From Alphaproteobacteria bacterium (GTDB taxonomy: Bacteria; Pseudomonadota; Alphaproteobacteria; Puniceispirillales; Puniceispirillaceae), in assembly GCA_009936885.1 (NCBI GenBank), contig JAACDT010000089.1:1-10037 (forward strand): a DNA stretch of 10,037 nt. The letters are read 5' to 3'. The notes under the pieces are model-generated. The model had not been told where the DNA came from. It ran no database searches and was given only the letters and a program-made list of their open reading frames with translations. Below are positions 1 to 6,839 of this stretch, piece by piece. The translations under genes and the position numbers were made by a program. How positions within the stretch are numbered: the first letter of the stretch is position 1; the number at the start of each line of letters is the position of its first letter.

Positions 1-523
1 GACGGCAATATTGAATCTGCCTAGGATCACTGAAAATCCTGACTGGCTGCAATGGGGCAGGGACCAGCTGATGGGATTATTTTTTATTCAATTAGTTATC
101 GTTCTACTTATGGTAGGACTTGAAATTTTACGCCTGCTTGGTATTGAGAAACTCATTCACAGATTAATGAGCCCGTTCTTAAAATTACTAGAAATTGGAG
201 AACAAGCATCAACTATCGTTATTGTAGGTTTTACGCTCGGTTTGGCGTTTGGCGGTGGCTTGCTCATGCAAAATGTCAAACAAGGATTGGTGCCTGCAAA
301 ATCAGCGGCAGGCGCCCTTATACTGATAAATTTATTTCACTCCTTGTTTGAGGATACGGCAGTATTAATGTTATTAGGCCCGTCCTTGTTTGTAATCTTG
401 TTAGCAAGGGGTATATTTGTATTTGCCATTACTTGGGTGATAATGAGATGCCTGAGCCTTATTAATGATAAAACATTTGAAAAACTGATATTTAATTCGG
501 CAATTCTTCCAGATAATAGATAA
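1..523 (+). CDS. Polytopic membrane protein, 5'-truncated; probable nucleoside-recognition (Gate) domain protein
   Basis: The frame is open to the left edge of the window, so this is most likely the C-terminal part of a longer protein; a TTG at base 11 could serve as a start but has no visible ribosome binding site. About 170 residues are visible, counted from that TTG. There are roughly four hydrophobic segments, near residues 20-42, 67-87, 98-115 and 117-145. A glycine-rich stretch (GLAFGGGLLMQN) and an H-S-L-F-E-D-T motif near residues 110-116 recall the H-S-L-x-E-D-T signature of nucleoside-recognition/Gate domain inner-membrane proteins (YjiH and SpmA-like families). The substrate of these proteins is mostly unknown. 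The gene converges on allA with only 24 bases between the stop codons. A link to purine use would suit the neighbours, but the opposite orientation means it is not in their operon. The membrane location is well supported; the family is a moderate call. Confidence 0.55.
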   Translation, partial: TAILNLPRITENPDWLQWGRDQLMGLFFIQLVIVLLMVGLEILRLLGIEKLIHRLMSPFLKLLEIGEQASTIVIVGFTLGLAFGGGLLMQNVKQGLVPAKSAAGALILINLFHSLFEDTAVLMLLGPSLFVILLARGIFVFAITWVIMRCLSLINDKTFEKLIFNSAILPDNR

Positions 524-529
524 ATGAAA

Positions 530-544
530 TATCCCTAGTGGATA
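530..544. terminator. Weak hairpin between convergent genes
   Basis: A short inverted repeat, TATCC-CTAGT-GGATA, lies between the stop codon of the membrane protein gene and the stop codon of allA. The stem is five base pairs and neither side is followed by a strong T run (TTTCATTT on the minus strand). Its position between converging genes suggests a weak bidirectional terminator, but the structure alone is not convincing. Confidence 0.25.
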
Positions 545-547
545 ATA

Positions 548-1042
548 TTAGGTGATAATGTAAGAAGTGCTAAACCAGTACTCCTCAAGATTTTTATCTG
601 AGGCTATCCGGTCAATTACAGCAAATATTCCTGGGGCTTTAAGGGGCGTTAAAACACCATGCCAAGTATTTTTATGAAAATTAATACCCATATGCACCTG
701 CGTTAGGAATGCAACTGGTGTGTCTGGCACGCCGCCATTATCTTCAGCTACAATAACTAAAAAGGGTTGCTCATACATTGGGATAAAGGCCTGACTTCCT
801 TTTGGATGACGCTCCATCATTTCTAATTTGTAGGGCAGGCTTCGCGGTTTAGCATTGAACAGGCTAATTCCTGGCTTGCCGCCATCCTCAAAATCAATAT
901 CTGCTAAGTTGTGATGTCTCTCGCACATATCCTGATTTATCAGCATGTCCGCAGTATCTTTGAGCTGAAGCAAATCACCAAAGGGTTTGAATAGTTCAGC
1001 AGTGATTTCTATATGGGATATAGAATGCGCATCATTGGCCAT
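548..1042 (-). CDS. allA: Ureidoglycolate lyase AllA
   Basis: AllA cleaves (S)-ureidoglycolate to glyoxylate and urea, a last step of allantoin breakdown in the cytoplasm. The 164-residue product matches the usual length of the family (about 160). Family landmarks are visible in order: an early E-x-F-x-P-F-G-D segment (residues 16-23), M-E-R-H-P-x-G-S-Q-A-F-I-P-M near residues 76-89, a V-H-M-G-I-N-F-H-K-N-T-W-H-G cupin strand near 116-129 and the F-A-V-I-D-R segment near 139-144. The ATG at 1042 has an AGGGA-like element upstream on the minus strand, which overlaps the end of allE. It is the last gene of the operon puuE-allE-allA, with 12 bases between allE and allA. The urea it makes is the substrate of the urease encoded divergently in this window. 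Assignment is strong. Confidence 0.93.
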   Translation of the reverse strand: MANDAHSISHIEITAELFKPFGDLLQLKDTADMLINQDMCERHHNLADIDFEDGGKPGISLFNAKPRSLPYKLEMMERHPKGSQAFIPMYEQPFLVIVAEDNGGVPDTPVAFLTQVHMGINFHKNTWHGVLTPLKAPGIFAVIDRIASDKNLEEYWFSTSYIIT

Positions 1043-1054
1043 TAAAGTGCATCC

Positions 1055-1891
1055 CTATAAATGTAGTGGCATATGCCTGTTTACATCTTTATATAATAAA
1101 TAGCGGAACGGTATATTCCCAGCCGCATAACAGGCTTGTGGGCAGAAGGCACGAAGCCACATGTAGTCGCCTCCTTCTACCTCGCGCCAATCGCCATTTA
1201 AATAATAGGCACCTTTGCCTTGGAGTACATAAAGGCCATGCTCCATCACATGTGTTTCAGCAAATGGGATAACACCTCCAGGCTGAAAAGTTACAATATT
1301 TACATGCATATCGTGGCTGATATCAGATGGGTTAACGAACCGACTGGTTTGCCATGCCCCATCTGTATCTGGCATAGAAACTGGTATTACAGCCTTGTCT
1401 GATGTGATAAAAGGCAGTGGCCTGTCAATCCCGCTAACATCGAGATATCGCTTTCTAATCCAGTGAAAAACAGCTTTTTCAGCACTGTTATTATGTAACC
1501 GCCAGTCAAGCCCGGCTGGCAAATAGGCATATCCACCAGCTTCTAAATTATGGGATTCGCCGTCATATTCCAGCTCTATTGAGCCATCGACAATAAATAA
1601 CACATGTTCAGCGGCACTATCATCATCTGGTCTATCTGACCCTCCTGCTGCTGCTACTTCCATAATATAATGTGAAAAAGTCTCCGAAAATCCGGTAAGG
1701 GGGCGTGCGATTACCCATAGCCGTGTGTTCTGCCAGAAAGGCAAAGAACTCGTCACAATATCGGTCATCACTTCGCGCGGGATAAAGGCATATGCGTTCG
1801 TAAAGATGGCACGATCTGCAAATCGTTCTGTTTGAGGTGGAAGGCCTGCTTCAGGCAAGGCATAGGTATAATTTGATTTAAGAATTGTCAC
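1055..1891 (-). CDS. allE: (S)-ureidoglycine aminohydrolase AllE (YlbA/UGlyAH, bicupin)
   Basis: AllE hydrolyses (S)-ureidoglycine to (S)-ureidoglycolate and ammonia, between allantoate amidohydrolase and AllA. The 278-residue product is a two-cupin protein. The first cupin spans about residues 55-145 (H-V-L-F-I-V-D-G-S-I-E-L near 96). The second, about 195-268, carries the metal and catalytic residues. E212, H214, H218 and Q252 (in C-P-Q-A-C-Y) have exactly the spacing of the manganese ligands of the plant enzyme as I recall them (E235, H237, H241, Q275). K268 in L-L-Y-K-D-V-N-R matches its essential lysine. The start is GTG at 1891, preceded on the minus strand by AGAGGA at a five-base distance. 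It lies 34 bases after puuE and 12 bases before allA, so it is the middle gene of the operon. Assignment is strong. Confidence 0.94.
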   Translation of the reverse strand: MTILKSNYTYALPEAGLPPQTERFADRAIFTNAYAFIPREVMTDIVTSSLPFWQNTRLWVIARPLTGFSETFSHYIMEVAAAGGSDRPDDDSAAEHVLFIVDGSIELEYDGESHNLEAGGYAYLPAGLDWRLHNNSAEKAVFHWIRKRYLDVSGIDRPLPFITSDKAVIPVSMPDTDGAWQTSRFVNPSDISHDMHVNIVTFQPGGVIPFAETHVMEHGLYVLQGKGAYYLNGDWREVEGGDYMWLRAFCPQACYAAGNIPFRYLLYKDVNRHMPLHL

Positions 1892-1925
1892 GTTAATCCT
1901 CTGAGGCTTTTTTAGCTTTTAATCT

Positions 1926-3308
1926 TCAAATTAACATAGAAATCTTTTCAAGTGCGATTTTTTCAATTTGACGACAATTCTCAGCAAATTCAGTCATATA
2001 ATCAGATTCTAATCGCTCTCGCAGATTTTGAAGAACATCACAATTATTAGCATCTGTTTCTGATAATGTATATTTAAAACCGAATTTCGTAGAAAATTGC
2101 TCGTCCAGAGCGCACGCTATATCTTTGTTTTGCTCTGAAATAAGTTTTTCAAAAATCATAGGCTTTTTTTGCCCGCCGCTATGCGCCTCAACCAACTTCT
2201 TTCGCGTCTCATAGGGTGCACTTCTGAATATTCGGCATAATGCATTATGAAGTCCAATTGCCGTATTATGTGATGGCCCGAGGTCTAATTTATAGGCCCC
2301 CTCAGCAATCCATCGGCCATTTTCAAATATTTCTGAGAATTTCTTGATAAAAGCTTGCTCTGATAGACTGGTTACTCTGCTCTGCCATGCGGACATATCA
2401 AACGGATAGTTAGTATGCCAGTAATCAGAAATATCTATCCTGCGAGGGTACCAAACATCACTGAAGCCTTGAATGTAGGATAGAAATTTAATGAGTGATT
2501 CTATGCGCCCTGGCCTGCCGATTAATCTGCAATGCAAGCCAATCGAAAGCATTTTTGGTTTTCCGTTTGCACCCTCACGATACAGACTATCAAAACTATC
2601 TTTTAAATAAGCAAAAAACTGATCCCCAGAATTAAATCCTTGGACATTTGCAAATCGCATATCGTTTGCATCCAATGTGTAGGGGATAATAAGGTGTGGC
2701 TTGTCCCTATAAACATGCCAGTAAGGCAGGTCATCTGCATAGGAATCAGATATATATTCTATTGAGCCTTGTTTGCACACAAGATCAACAGAATTCATCG
2801 AAGCTCGTCCCGTATACCATCCTTTAGGGGGCTCGCCAGTAACAGACATATGAAGCTCGATAGCTTTTTTAATCAGCGCCTCTTCCTCGTGAGGGCTAAG
2901 ATCTTTATGCTCAATCCATTTATAGCCATGGCTGGCTATTTCCCAATTCGCAGATTGCATGGCATGCACCTGCTCTGGGCTACGGCCAAGGGCTGTTGCC
3001 ACCGCATATACTGTTATTGGAATAGCGTGCTGGGTAAATAGCTCATATATTCTCCAGAATCCGGCTCTTGCACCATATTCATAAATACTCTCCATATTCC
3101 AATGGCGCTGATTTGGCCATGGAACCGCCCCTACAATTTCAGATAGAAACCCCTCTGATTGTGAATCGCCATGCAATAGGCAATTCTCTCCGCCTTCTTC
3201 ATAATTAAGAACAAACTGCACAGCAATTTTTGCGTCATTAGGCCATTTAATTTGTTCTGGCTGACAGAATTTACCGCTTAGGTCACGAGGATATCTGTTT
3301 GGGCTCAT
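1926..3308 (-). CDS. puuE: PuuE-type allantoinase fused to a shortened UraD-like (OHCU decarboxylase) domain
   Basis: The N-terminal part (about residues 5-300) is a polysaccharide-deacetylase-fold allantoinase, which opens allantoin to allantoate without the metal site of classical AllB. It is highly typical: Y-P-R-D-L at 6-10, F-V-L-N-Y-E-E-G-G-E-N at 32-42, E-I-A-S-H-G at 123-128, G-W-Y-T-G-R at 163-168, D-S-Y-A-D-D-L-P-Y-W at 188-197, and G-L-H-C-R-L-x-G-R-P-G-R at 257-268. Residues about 315-460 resemble 2-oxo-4-hydroxy-4-carboxy-5-ureidoimidazoline decarboxylase (UraD): G-R-W-I-A-E near 331-336, E-A-H at 374-376, K-F-G-F at 408-411, R-E-R-L at 430-433. PuuE-UraD fusions are known. Here the stretch between the histidine (H376) and the K-F-G-F motif is about 15 residues shorter than usual, and the P-D-L-A-G loop is replaced. 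This casts doubt on UraD activity. The gene is the first of the minus-strand operon, with ATG at 3308 and a weak GGAAG element upstream. The allantoinase call is strong; activity of the UraD part is uncertain. Confidence 0.92.
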   Translation of the reverse strand: MSPNRYPRDLSGKFCQPEQIKWPNDAKIAVQFVLNYEEGGENCLLHGDSQSEGFLSEIVGAVPWPNQRHWNMESIYEYGARAGFWRIYELFTQHAIPITVYAVATALGRSPEQVHAMQSANWEIASHGYKWIEHKDLSPHEEEALIKKAIELHMSVTGEPPKGWYTGRASMNSVDLVCKQGSIEYISDSYADDLPYWHVYRDKPHLIIPYTLDANDMRFANVQGFNSGDQFFAYLKDSFDSLYREGANGKPKMLSIGLHCRLIGRPGRIESLIKFLSYIQGFSDVWYPRRIDISDYWHTNYPFDMSAWQSRVTSLSEQAFIKKFSEIFENGRWIAEGAYKLDLGPSHNTAIGLHNALCRIFRSAPYETRKKLVEAHSGGQKKPMIFEKLISEQNKDIACALDEQFSTKFGFKYTLSETDANNCDVLQNLRERLESDYMTEFAENCRQIEKIALEKISMLI

Positions 3309-3374
3309 TTCTTTTCTTCCAATCTTGTATCATTATCATAACACAAGGATGCCTGTCAGATTAAGTGAATAGTA

Positions 3375-3380
3375 ATTATA
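3375..3380 (-). promoter_or_regulatory. Candidate -10 element for the puuE-allE-allA operon
   Basis: On the minus strand this is a perfect TATAAT, in a very AT-rich context. Transcription from it would give a leader of about 60 bases before the puuE ATG. No good -35 hexamer is seen at 16-18 bases; the region there is T-rich. A perfect -10 in AT-rich DNA can arise by chance, so this is a candidate only. Confidence 0.35.
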
Positions 3381-3423
3381 ATGAATTTTGCATAAAAAAG
3401 AATTATTAACGAGACTTCTGATA

Positions 3424-3491
3424 GTTACCGAATGATTTACCCGTATCTACCCGATATTGAAATAACGCTTGCTTATTGGTTGTTACCCGAT
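3424..3491 (+). repeat. Direct repeats of a TACCCG motif, possible regulator sites
   Basis: Three copies of (T/C)TACCCG occur at 3437-3443, 3447-3453 and 3483-3489. A degenerate copy, TTACCGA, lies at 3425-3431. Two copies continue as CCCGAT, and an inverted partial copy (ATCGGG) sits at about 3596-3601, at the candidate ureD start. The first three copies are spaced 12 and 10 bases apart, close to one helical turn, which is what repeated operator half-sites on one DNA face would show. The region lies between the two divergent operons. No regulator gene is present in the window. Confidence 0.35.
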
Positions 3492-3520
3492 TTTAGCGCT
3501 ATTAATAGGTTTTTTAGTGG

Positions 3521-3536
3521 TGCAAAAAAGTTTGCA
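3521..3536. promoter_or_regulatory. Palindrome TGCAAA-N4-TTTGCA in the divergent control region
   Basis: TGCAAAAAAGTTTGCA is a perfect 6+4+6 inverted repeat, about 65 bases before the first possible ureD start and about 210 bases before puuE. Its size and position suit an operator for a dimeric repressor or activator. A related TTTGCAT also occurs at 3387-3393 near the candidate puuE -10. The spacing does not fit a sigma-54 -24/-12 promoter. The binding protein is unknown. Confidence 0.35.
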
Positions 3537-3564
3537 TGGTAATGTAAAAAAACGCCTTTCTACT

Positions 3565-3577
3565 ATCACAGTGTGAT
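3565..3577. promoter_or_regulatory. Palindrome ATCACA-N-TGTGAT before ureD
   Basis: ATCACAGTGTGAT is a perfect 13-base palindrome with a single central base, 25 bases before the GTG at 3602. The half-sites resemble the CRP/FNR half-site TGTGA, but they are in the opposite arrangement (TCACA first) and too close together for a CRP dimer. It could be an operator close to or overlapping the transcription start of the urease operon. Confidence 0.3.
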
Positions 3578-3601
3578 GCTACCACCTGTAATCAGATCGG
3601 G

Positions 3602-4453
3602 GTGTGTGACGCAAATGAAGTAGAAGAGATTGGCCGGCTTGGGATGGACGGAATTAGACCAAGGACTGTGATGCAACGCGCAAACGGGCAGATAAAATTC
3701 GGTCTTAATGGGTCACGTGTAACAAGGCTCTATCAGTCTGGCAGCAGTAAAATATTACTTCCTAAAACATATGGCGCTATGCGAGAGGCGGTTTTGCTTA
3801 ATACAGCTGGCGGTATTACTGGCGGTGATATAGTTGATATAAGCATAGAGGCATCTGATTGCAGACTAGTTGCCACTAGCCAAACAGCAGAGCGTTTATA
3901 TAAAAGTTCCATGCATCCAGCTAGGATTTCCATTGATTTAAACCTTGATAAAGCCGCAACCTTGCACTGGCTTCCCCAAGAAACGATAATTTTCGACGGT
4001 GCTGCGGTAGATAGAACCATCAATCTGAATATGTCAGCAGATAGTAGTTGCCTTATAGCAGAAACAATAATTCTTGGGCGCCAAGCAATGGGTGAGAAGA
4101 TTGAAAAATGCTACTTCACGGATAATTGGAGATTATATAAGGAGGGTATCCTGTTTCATGCAGAATCACTGCGAATAGGCGATGATGTTGAAGCGTTACT
4201 GAACTCAAATGCAGGCATAAATGGCTCTAGAATGATATCTACAATTATCTGTGTGGGCGCAAATACAGAGTATCTGAAGCCCATTATTGAGAAAAACTTA
4301 GCTTCGGAAAATTCAATGTGTGCAGCAACCTATCTTAACGAAAAGCTGATAGTCAGGCTTGTTAGTAATTATAGTGCCGGGGGAAGAACAGATTTAAATA
4401 AGATTCTATGCGCTCTCAGAGGGCACCCAATGCCAAGAGTGTGGCAGACATAG
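3602..4453 (+). CDS. ureD: Urease accessory protein UreD
   Basis: UreD (UreH) binds apo-urease and, with UreF and UreG, forms the complex that delivers nickel to the active site. Typical features are V-T-R-L-Y-Q-S-G-S-S-K-I-L-L-P-K (residues 39-54), N-T-A-G-G-I-T-G-G-D (67-76), T-A-E-R-L-Y-K-S near 94-101, L-H-W-L-P-Q-E near 121-127 and the C-terminal R-G-H-P-M-P-R-V-W-Q-T. The longest frame starts at GTG 3602 (283 residues) but has no well-spaced ribosome binding site. ATG 3644 (269 residues) also has none. ATG 3671 (260 residues, beginning M-Q-R-A-N-G) follows AAGGA at a five-base distance and keeps the conserved core, so it may be the true start. This is the first gene of ureDABCEFG, 32 bases before ureA. 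Function is secure; the start is not. Confidence 0.92.
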   Translation: MCDANEVEEIGRLGMDGIRPRTVMQRANGQIKFGLNGSRVTRLYQSGSSKILLPKTYGAMREAVLLNTAGGITGGDIVDISIEASDCRLVATSQTAERLYKSSMHPARISIDLNLDKAATLHWLPQETIIFDGAAVDRTINLNMSADSSCLIAETIILGRQAMGEKIEKCYFTDNWRLYKEGILFHAESLRIGDDVEALLNSNAGINGSRMISTIICVGANTEYLKPIIEKNLASENSMCAATYLNEKLIVRLVSNYSAGGRTDLNKILCALRGHPMPRVWQT

Positions 4454-4485
4454 TAAGTCGAATATAATTAGCAAGGAGAATAAAC

Positions 4486-4788
4486 GTGAAACTCAGTCCA
4501 AGAGAAAAAGACAAATTGCTCATTTCTACGGCAGCAATGGTGGCTCGAAACCGAAAAGAGAGAGGGGTAAAACTAAATTATCCAGAGGCTATCGCGCTTA
4601 TTACTGATTATGTTGTTGAGGGCGCCCGTGATGGTCGCACTGTGGCAGATTTAATGGAAGCAGGTGCAAATGTTATAACACGTGATGATTGTATGGACGG
4701 AATTGCAGAGATGATACATGACGTTCAAGTTGAGGCTACATTTCCAGATGGAACAAAATTGGTCACGGTCCATCACCCAATACGATGA
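4486..4788 (+). CDS. ureA: Urease gamma subunit UreA
   Basis: This is the smallest structural subunit of urease (gamma), which packs with UreB and UreC in the bacterial (alpha-beta-gamma)3 enzyme. The 100-residue length is canonical. The sequence is typical throughout: [11 protein letters not shown] at the start, [10 protein letters not shown] near 26-35, E-G-A-R-D-G-R-T-V near 45-53 and an ending in V-H-H-P-I. It starts with GTG, preceded by AAGGAG at a seven-base distance, a strong ribosome binding site. It lies 13 bases before ureB. The three structural subunits are separate genes, as in most proteobacteria, rather than fused as in Helicobacter. Confidence 0.97.
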   Translation: MKLSPREKDKLLISTAAMVARNRKERGVKLNYPEAIALITDYVVEGARDGRTVADLMEAGANVITRDDCMDGIAEMIHDVQVEATFPDGTKLVTVHHPIR

Positions 4789-4801
4789 AGGAGATGTTGT
4801 G

Positions 4802-5107
4802 ATGATACCAGGCGAGGTAATAACCAAGGATGATGACATCTTACTGAATGCAGACCGAAAGGCCATTCGAGTTCTAGTTGCTAATTCAGGTGACAGGCCC
4901 ATACAAGTTGGAAGCCACTATCATTTTTATGAAGCGAATTCTGCATTGGTTTTTGACAGGGCTGAAGCTCGTGGCATGAGACTTGATATAGCAGCTGGAA
5001 CCGCTGTCAGGTTTGAGCCTGGTCAAGAGCGAGAAATTCAGCTTGTGCCTTTGGGCGGTAGACGGGCTGTTTTCGGATTTAATCAAAAAATCATGGGGGC
5101 GTTATAA
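4802..5107 (+). CDS. ureB: Urease beta subunit UreB
   Basis: Beta subunit of urease, 101 residues. It begins with the canonical M-I-P-G-E and carries the family's S-H-Y-H-F segment ([11 protein letters not shown]) and G-T-A-V-R-F-E-P-G. The same frame is open upstream to an ATG at 4718, but that stretch overlaps ureA and has no UreB character. ATG 4802 follows AAGGAG at an eight-base distance and gives the normal length. Its TAA stop overlaps the ureC ATG by one base (TAATG), implying translational coupling. Confidence 0.96.
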   Translation: MIPGEVITKDDDILLNADRKAIRVLVANSGDRPIQVGSHYHFYEANSALVFDRAEARGMRLDIAAGTAVRFEPGQEREIQLVPLGGRRAVFGFNQKIMGAL

Positions 5108-6816
5108 TGCCAGTCTCACTATCAAGAAAAATTTATGCAGATATGTATGGCCCGACAACAGGCGATAAGGTTCGGCTTGCCGATACCCAGCTATTCATCG
5201 AAGTTGAGCAGGATTTAACCACCTATGGAGATGAAGTAAAATTTGGTGGTGGTAAGGTTATTCGTGATGGCATGGGGCAATCGCAGGTTTCGAGAGCTGA
5301 TGGGGCTGTGGATACTGTTATCACCAATGCCTTGGTTGTCGATGTTAACGGAATTTACAAAGCTGATATAGGGCTAAAAGATGGCTTGATTCAAGCCATT
5401 GGCAAAGCAGGAAATCCAGACACACAGCAAGCGGTGGATATCATTATTGGTCCATCAACTGAAGCTATAGCAGGCGAGGGTCATATTATAACAGCTGGCG
5501 GTTTTGACAGCCATATTCATTTTATTTGCCCGCAACAGATTGATGATGCGTTGCATTCAGGTCTTACAACGATGCTTGGAGGCGGAACAGGCCCTGCACA
5601 TGGAACGCTTGCTACCACCTGCACCCCTGGTGCATGGCATATTTCAAGAATGCTTCAGTCAGCAGATAGTTTTGCAATGAATTTAGGGTTTGCCGGGAAA
5701 GGCAATGCAGCGCTGCCTATGCCGCTTGAAGAGCAAATAAAAGCTGGAGCCTGTGCATTGAAACTGCATGAGGATTGGGGAACTACGCCTGCTGCGATTG
5801 ACAATTGTCTGTCGGTGGCAGACGCAATGGATATACAGGTGATGATTCACACAGATACGCTTAACGAAAGTGGGTTTGTTGAGAATACGGTCGCCGCGAT
5901 GAAAGGGCGCACAATCCATGCGTTTCACACAGAGGGCGCAGGCGGTGGTCATGCGCCTGACATTATCAAAGTGTGTGGCGAGAGGCATGTAATTCCCTCT
6001 TCAACAAATCCTACACGACCCTATACAGTCAATACGCTTGAAGAACATCTTGATATGTTGATGGTTTGCCATCATCTCGACAGGTCCATCCCAGAAGATG
6101 TTGCGTTTGCTGAAAGCAGAATTAGAAAAGAGACCATAGCAGCAGAAGATATCCTTCATGATATGGGGGCATTTTCTATTATTGCATCTGATAGCCAAGC
6201 TATGGGCAGGGTTGGAGAAGTTATTACACGTACCTGGCAAACCGCTCATAAAATGAAAGTGCAACGTGGCAGGCTTCCTAAAGAAACAGGAGATAATGAT
6301 AATCTAAGGGTGAAGAGATATATCGCCAAATATACTATTAACCCTGCAATTTGCCATGGAATTTCTGAACATATTGGGAGTATTGCTGTTGGCAAGCGTG
6401 CCGATTTGGTTATGTGGAATCCTGCTTTTTTCGGTGTTAAGCCAGAAATGGTGCTTCTTGGTGGAAGTATTGCTGTTGCGCAAATGGGAGATCCCAACGC
6501 ATCTATCCCAACACCTCAGCCAGTATATTCACGTCCAATGTTCGCATCATTCGGGCGTTCAGTTGAGCAGTCGGCTATTTGTTTTGTGAGTAGAGCTGCG
6601 CAGGATAATAATATTGGCTCGGAACTAGGATTAGCGAAACAAACTCGCGCCGTGCAAAATACCAGAACTATTTCCAAAGAAGATATGGTTATGAATAATC
6701 ATATGCCTGAAATAGAGGTGCATCCTGAAACCTATGAGGTGCGTGCTGATGGAGAGCTGCTGACCTGTGAGCCAGCGCAAGAATTACCGATGGCACAACG
6801 TTATTTTCTGTTCTAA
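5107..6816 (+). CDS. ureC: Urease alpha (catalytic) subunit UreC
   Basis: Catalytic subunit, an amidohydrolase-fold enzyme with two nickel ions that hydrolyses urea to ammonia and carbamate. Length 569 is normal. All active-site residues are present, each shifted by +2 from Klebsiella aerogenes numbering: H136 and H138 (D-S-H-I-H-F), the carbamylated lysine K219 (A-L-K-L-H-E-D), H221, H248 (M-I-H-T-D), H274 (H-A-F-H-T-E-G), the mobile-flap cysteine C321 with catalytic H323 nearby (V-C-H-H-L; H322 aligns with the K. aerogenes H320), and D362 (A-S-D-S-Q-A-M-G-R). It ends in the typical R-Y-F-L-F. It overlaps ureB by one base, with a G-rich GGGGG ahead of its ATG, and ureE follows after 23 bases. 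The enzyme should be active if nickel and the accessory proteins are supplied. Confidence 0.98.
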   Translation: MPVSLSRKIYADMYGPTTGDKVRLADTQLFIEVEQDLTTYGDEVKFGGGKVIRDGMGQSQVSRADGAVDTVITNALVVDVNGIYKADIGLKDGLIQAIGKAGNPDTQQAVDIIIGPSTEAIAGEGHIITAGGFDSHIHFICPQQIDDALHSGLTTMLGGGTGPAHGTLATTCTPGAWHISRMLQSADSFAMNLGFAGKGNAALPMPLEEQIKAGACALKLHEDWGTTPAAIDNCLSVADAMDIQVMIHTDTLNESGFVENTVAAMKGRTIHAFHTEGAGGGHAPDIIKVCGERHVIPSSTNPTRPYTVNTLEEHLDMLMVCHHLDRSIPEDVAFAESRIRKETIAAEDILHDMGAFSIIASDSQAMGRVGEVITRTWQTAHKMKVQRGRLPKETGDNDNLRVKRYIAKYTINPAICHGISEHIGSIAVGKRADLVMWNPAFFGVKPEMVLLGGSIAVAQMGDPNASIPTPQPVYSRPMFASFGRSVEQSAICFVSRAAQDNNIGSELGLAKQTRAVQNTRTISKEDMVMNNHMPEIEVHPETYEVRADGELLTCEPAQELPMAQRYFLF

Positions 6817-6839
6817 TCAGAAAAAAGGGGAATATAATT

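Noticed and set aside
3521..3540. Sigma-54 (-24/-12) promoter around TGGTGCAAAAAAGTTTGCA
   Set aside because: The GG and GC dinucleotides are 13 bases apart instead of the 10 required, so the spacing does not fit.
3521..3540. NtrC binding site (TGCACCA-N5-TGGTGCA)
   Set aside because: Only one TGGTGC half-site is present, and the matching inverted half is missing at the right distance. The better symmetry is TGCAAA-N4-TTTGCA.
3565..3577. CRP/FNR-type site at ATCACAGTGTGAT
   Set aside because: CRP-type sites have TGTGA first, then a spacer of about six bases, then TCACA. Here the halves are swapped and separated by one base.
3309..3601. Riboswitch, tRNA or CRISPR array in the divergent intergenic region
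   Set aside because: No cloverleaf, no regularly spaced long repeats and no recognisable riboswitch core were seen; only short repeats and palindromes are present.
4718..4801. 28-residue N-terminal extension of ureB in the same frame
   Set aside because: It overlaps the end of ureA and has no UreB-like sequence. The canonical M-I-P-G-E start at 4802 has a strong ribosome binding site and gives the normal length.
6001..6264. Minus-strand open frame inside ureC
   Set aside because: It lies antisense to a fully conserved UreC region, has cysteine-rich, low-plausibility composition and no family resemblance, and is a shadow of the coding strand.
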